Shown: piece by piece, positions 62,609 through 64,000 of the stretch | Position numbering within the stretch: position 1 is the first letter of the stretch | How the letters are laid out: every line of letters starts with the position of its first letter | Origin: Thermomicrobiales bacterium | GTDB taxonomy: Bacteria > Chloroflexota > Chloroflexia > Thermomicrobiales > UBA6265 | DNA: 64,000 nt | Direction of reading: 5' to 3' | Assembly (NCBI GenBank): GCA_030447415.1 | Contig: JAUJOZ010000016.1 | Coordinates: forward strand, 1 to 64,000 | The notes under the pieces: generated by a model | Databases searched by the model: none | Seen by the model: the letters and a program-made list of their open reading frames with translations, nothing else | What the model was told of the DNA's origin: nothing | Translations under genes and position numbers: made by a program

Positions 62609-62977
62609 ATGCATTACGCCTGCCTGGAGCCCGACGCGACAGGAGTAGCTCGCTTCGGGGAGGTGCCGCTCTCCTTCGCTCCTCTCGCCTACGCCCCACC
62701 CGCACCGCCCATCGACGTCTCGTCGCCCCTGCCGGCCGCCTCGGTCGTCTTCCTGTCTTCCCCGTCCGGCTGGGAGGGCACCCTGCGGTCGCGCGCCTGC
62801 CGTCAGCTGTTCCTCTGCCTCGCCGGCGAGGTGGAGGTGCGGGCCGACGACGGTGAGCCCCGCTCTTTCCGGTCGGGCAGCGCGCTGGTGGTGGCTGCGG
62901 GGAGTGACCGCGAGTATCCCTGCCGGGTGGTAGGACCGGACGCCGCCCTGGTCGCCGTCGTCCAACTCGACGACTGA
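62609..62977 (+). CDS. Small cupin-like protein
   Basis: 122 residues; ATG 62609 has GAGGAGGAG upstream. The second half has a cupin-type strand pattern (LFLCLAGEVEVRADDGEPRSFRSGSALVV...SDREYPCRVV), without the two-His metal motif. It may bind a small ligand or be structural. It follows the Cys-rich gene C after about 70 bases; functional linkage is uncertain. Confidence 0.65.
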   Translation: MHYACLEPDATGVARFGEVPLSFAPLAYAPPAPPIDVSSPLPAASVVFLSSPSGWEGTLRSRACRQLFLCLAGEVEVRADDGEPRSFRSGSALVVAAGSDREYPCRVVGPDAALVAVVQLDD

Positions 62978-63067
62978 TGGCAGCTCCCCCAAGCTAGCGC
63001 CGGACGTCCACCGGACCCGGCCCGTTGCGTCTCCTCTAGCGCGTGGCCGGGGATCACCGGACCGCGA

Positions 63068-63140
63068 CCGGCCGACGCGCCGGCTGTAGTCGTCGAGGAT
63101 GACCGTCAGCCAGCGCTTGGCGGCGCGGCGGCCATCGCTG
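63068..63140 (-). mobile_element. Remnant of a DDE (integrase-core) transposase
   Basis: On the minus strand the frame reads AAKRWLTVILDDYSRRVGR, matching the first catalytic-Asp segment of rve-type transposases (-LTVILDDYSR-). Nothing else of the protein and no terminal repeats are visible within about 280 bases, so it is a scrap of a lost insertion element. Confidence 0.55.
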
Positions 63141-63258
63141 CACCTCCTACCCAGAAGGCGGGCGTTTGCGGGCGGGCGGCGTGAAGTAGCGCGAGAGCGT
63201 CGCCCGAGACGAGAAGTCCGCGTCGGGCCCGCGCCCGGAGGGGCTGGTGGGGGCGCCG

Positions 63259-64000
63259 CTACCCCGTCGCTCCCGCGTCGAGGTCGAGGAGGACATGCCC
63301 CGTGGCGCCGCCGCGTTCGACGACCTCGTGCGCCTCGGCGATCTGCTCAAGGGGGAAGCGGCGCGCGACGACCGGGCGAAGCCCTCCGGCGGCCACGCAC
63401 GCGGAGATATCCGCGACGGCCGCCGCTTCCGCCCCGGCGGGGAGGTCGTCCGAGCCGACGAGGCGGAGCACGACGTTCTTGAAGAGCAGCGGCCAGAAGG
63501 GGAGCCGAGGCTCGGCGTCCGCGTCGGAGGCGTAGGCCGCGATCGTACCGCCGAGGGCGATCACCCGCTCGTCGAGCGAGATGTTCGCGCCGAGCGCCAC
63601 CTCCACGATGCGGTCGACCCCCGCGCCGTCGGTCGCCGCGACGACCTTGTCCGCGAGGTCGTGGGCGTGCCGATCCACGATGACGTGCGCTCCGGCGGCG
63701 CGGACCATCTTCGCCTGCGCCGCCTACCCGCCCGTCGCGATCACCCTGGCCCCGCCCCACGCGGCGAGCGCCACGCCGGCGTGGCCGACGCTGCCGGCAC
63801 CCCCGGCCACGAGCACCGTCTGCCCGGCGACGGGGCCGTCCGCGAAGACGCAGCGGTGGGCCGTCCGCGCGGCGATGCCGAGGCAGGCGCCGGTCGCGAA
63901 ATCGGCCCCGTCCGGCAGCTGCACCGCCTTCTCCTGCGGCACGGTGGTCAGCTCCGCGGCCGTTCCGAACGGGCGGTAGCTCTGGGCGCCGTAGACCCAG
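63259..64000 (-). pseudogene. Zinc-less alcohol dehydrogenase / quinone oxidoreductase-like gene with internal stop, cut by window end
   Basis: Medium-chain dehydrogenase frame running leftward from the window edge (5' end missing). YRPFGTAAEL, PDGADFATGACLGIAARTA, and the NADPH motif VLVAGGAGSVGHAGVALAAWGG lead to VIATGG. There an in-frame TAG (63726-63724) interrupts. The frame then continues AAQAKMVRAAGAHVIVDRHA, VDRIVEVALGAN, and ends with a substrate-loop region at 63259. One substitution accounts for the stop. It may be real decay or a base error. Confidence 0.75.

Overview
The window is a GC-rich (roughly two-thirds G+C) bacterial chromosome segment. Several features point to the Chloroflexota, most likely class Thermomicrobia (a Sphaerobacter-like relative). 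These are Tat-exported oligopeptide-binding proteins, an ileS gene behind a T-box, a K+-independent H+-pyrophosphatase, a DnaJ-HspR pair with a HAIR-type operator, actinobacterial-type myo-inositol-phosphate synthase, and a large NB-ARC/TPR/LuxR regulator beside Tat-exported Cys-rich proteins. This placement is inferred from gene content and protein style, not from a database search. There is no rRNA, tRNA, CRISPR array or intact insertion sequence.

Layout. 0-8.4 kb (minus strand): two paralogous Tat-type ABC substrate-binding proteins, ileS with its T-box leader, and a decayed glycerophosphodiesterase. 8.5-21.9 kb: a PAP2 phosphatase, then a plus-strand run of DUF2085, NERD, holB-ricT, a lone molybdopterin hydroxylase subunit, an amidinotransferase, recN, ybaB/ebfC, DUF951 and an MFS transporter. 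22-34 kb (mostly minus): pyrB, a metallo-beta-lactamase-fold protein (plus), an FAD oxidoreductase, hppA, secF-secD and a PAS-GGDEF-EAL protein. 34.2-39.3 kb: surface and secreted functions. A promoter-palindrome-hairpin region precedes a thrombospondin-3-repeat protein with a sortase-like tail, followed by a Cys-rich repeat protein and an SH3/M23 peptidase. 39.5-56.8 kb is housekeeping: nadD, mscS, a PHP phosphatase, gyrA, an XRE-inositol-phosphate-synthase reading frame, a four-gene SPFH/PspA membrane module, fabZ, gpsA, purA, hspR, dnaJ and DUF4126. 57-64 kb is accessory: the LuxR-type regulator, three tandem Tat/Cys-rich paralogues, a cupin protein, a transposase scrap and an interrupted quinone-oxidoreductase-like gene.

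Regulation visible in the sequence includes the ileS T-box with promoter and terminator. A HAIR-like inverted repeat overlies the dnaJ-hspR promoter. Sigma-70-like promoters precede hppA, secD and the XRE/MIPS frame. There is a possible free-standing small RNA at 16.56-16.64 kb and a perfect 16-bp palindrome at a predicted start site near 34.3 kb.

A general caution: ileS (twice), gyrA, the GGDEF-EAL gene and the first Cys-rich gene are each broken by what looks like loss of one base beside a short homopolymer. Restoring one base gives a full-length family protein each time. Because ileS and gyrA are essential, sequencing error is the simplest explanation, so the other breaks (in-frame stops at 36045 and 63724, and the multiply shifted gene at 61.2-61.9 kb) also need read-level checking before they are called real decay.
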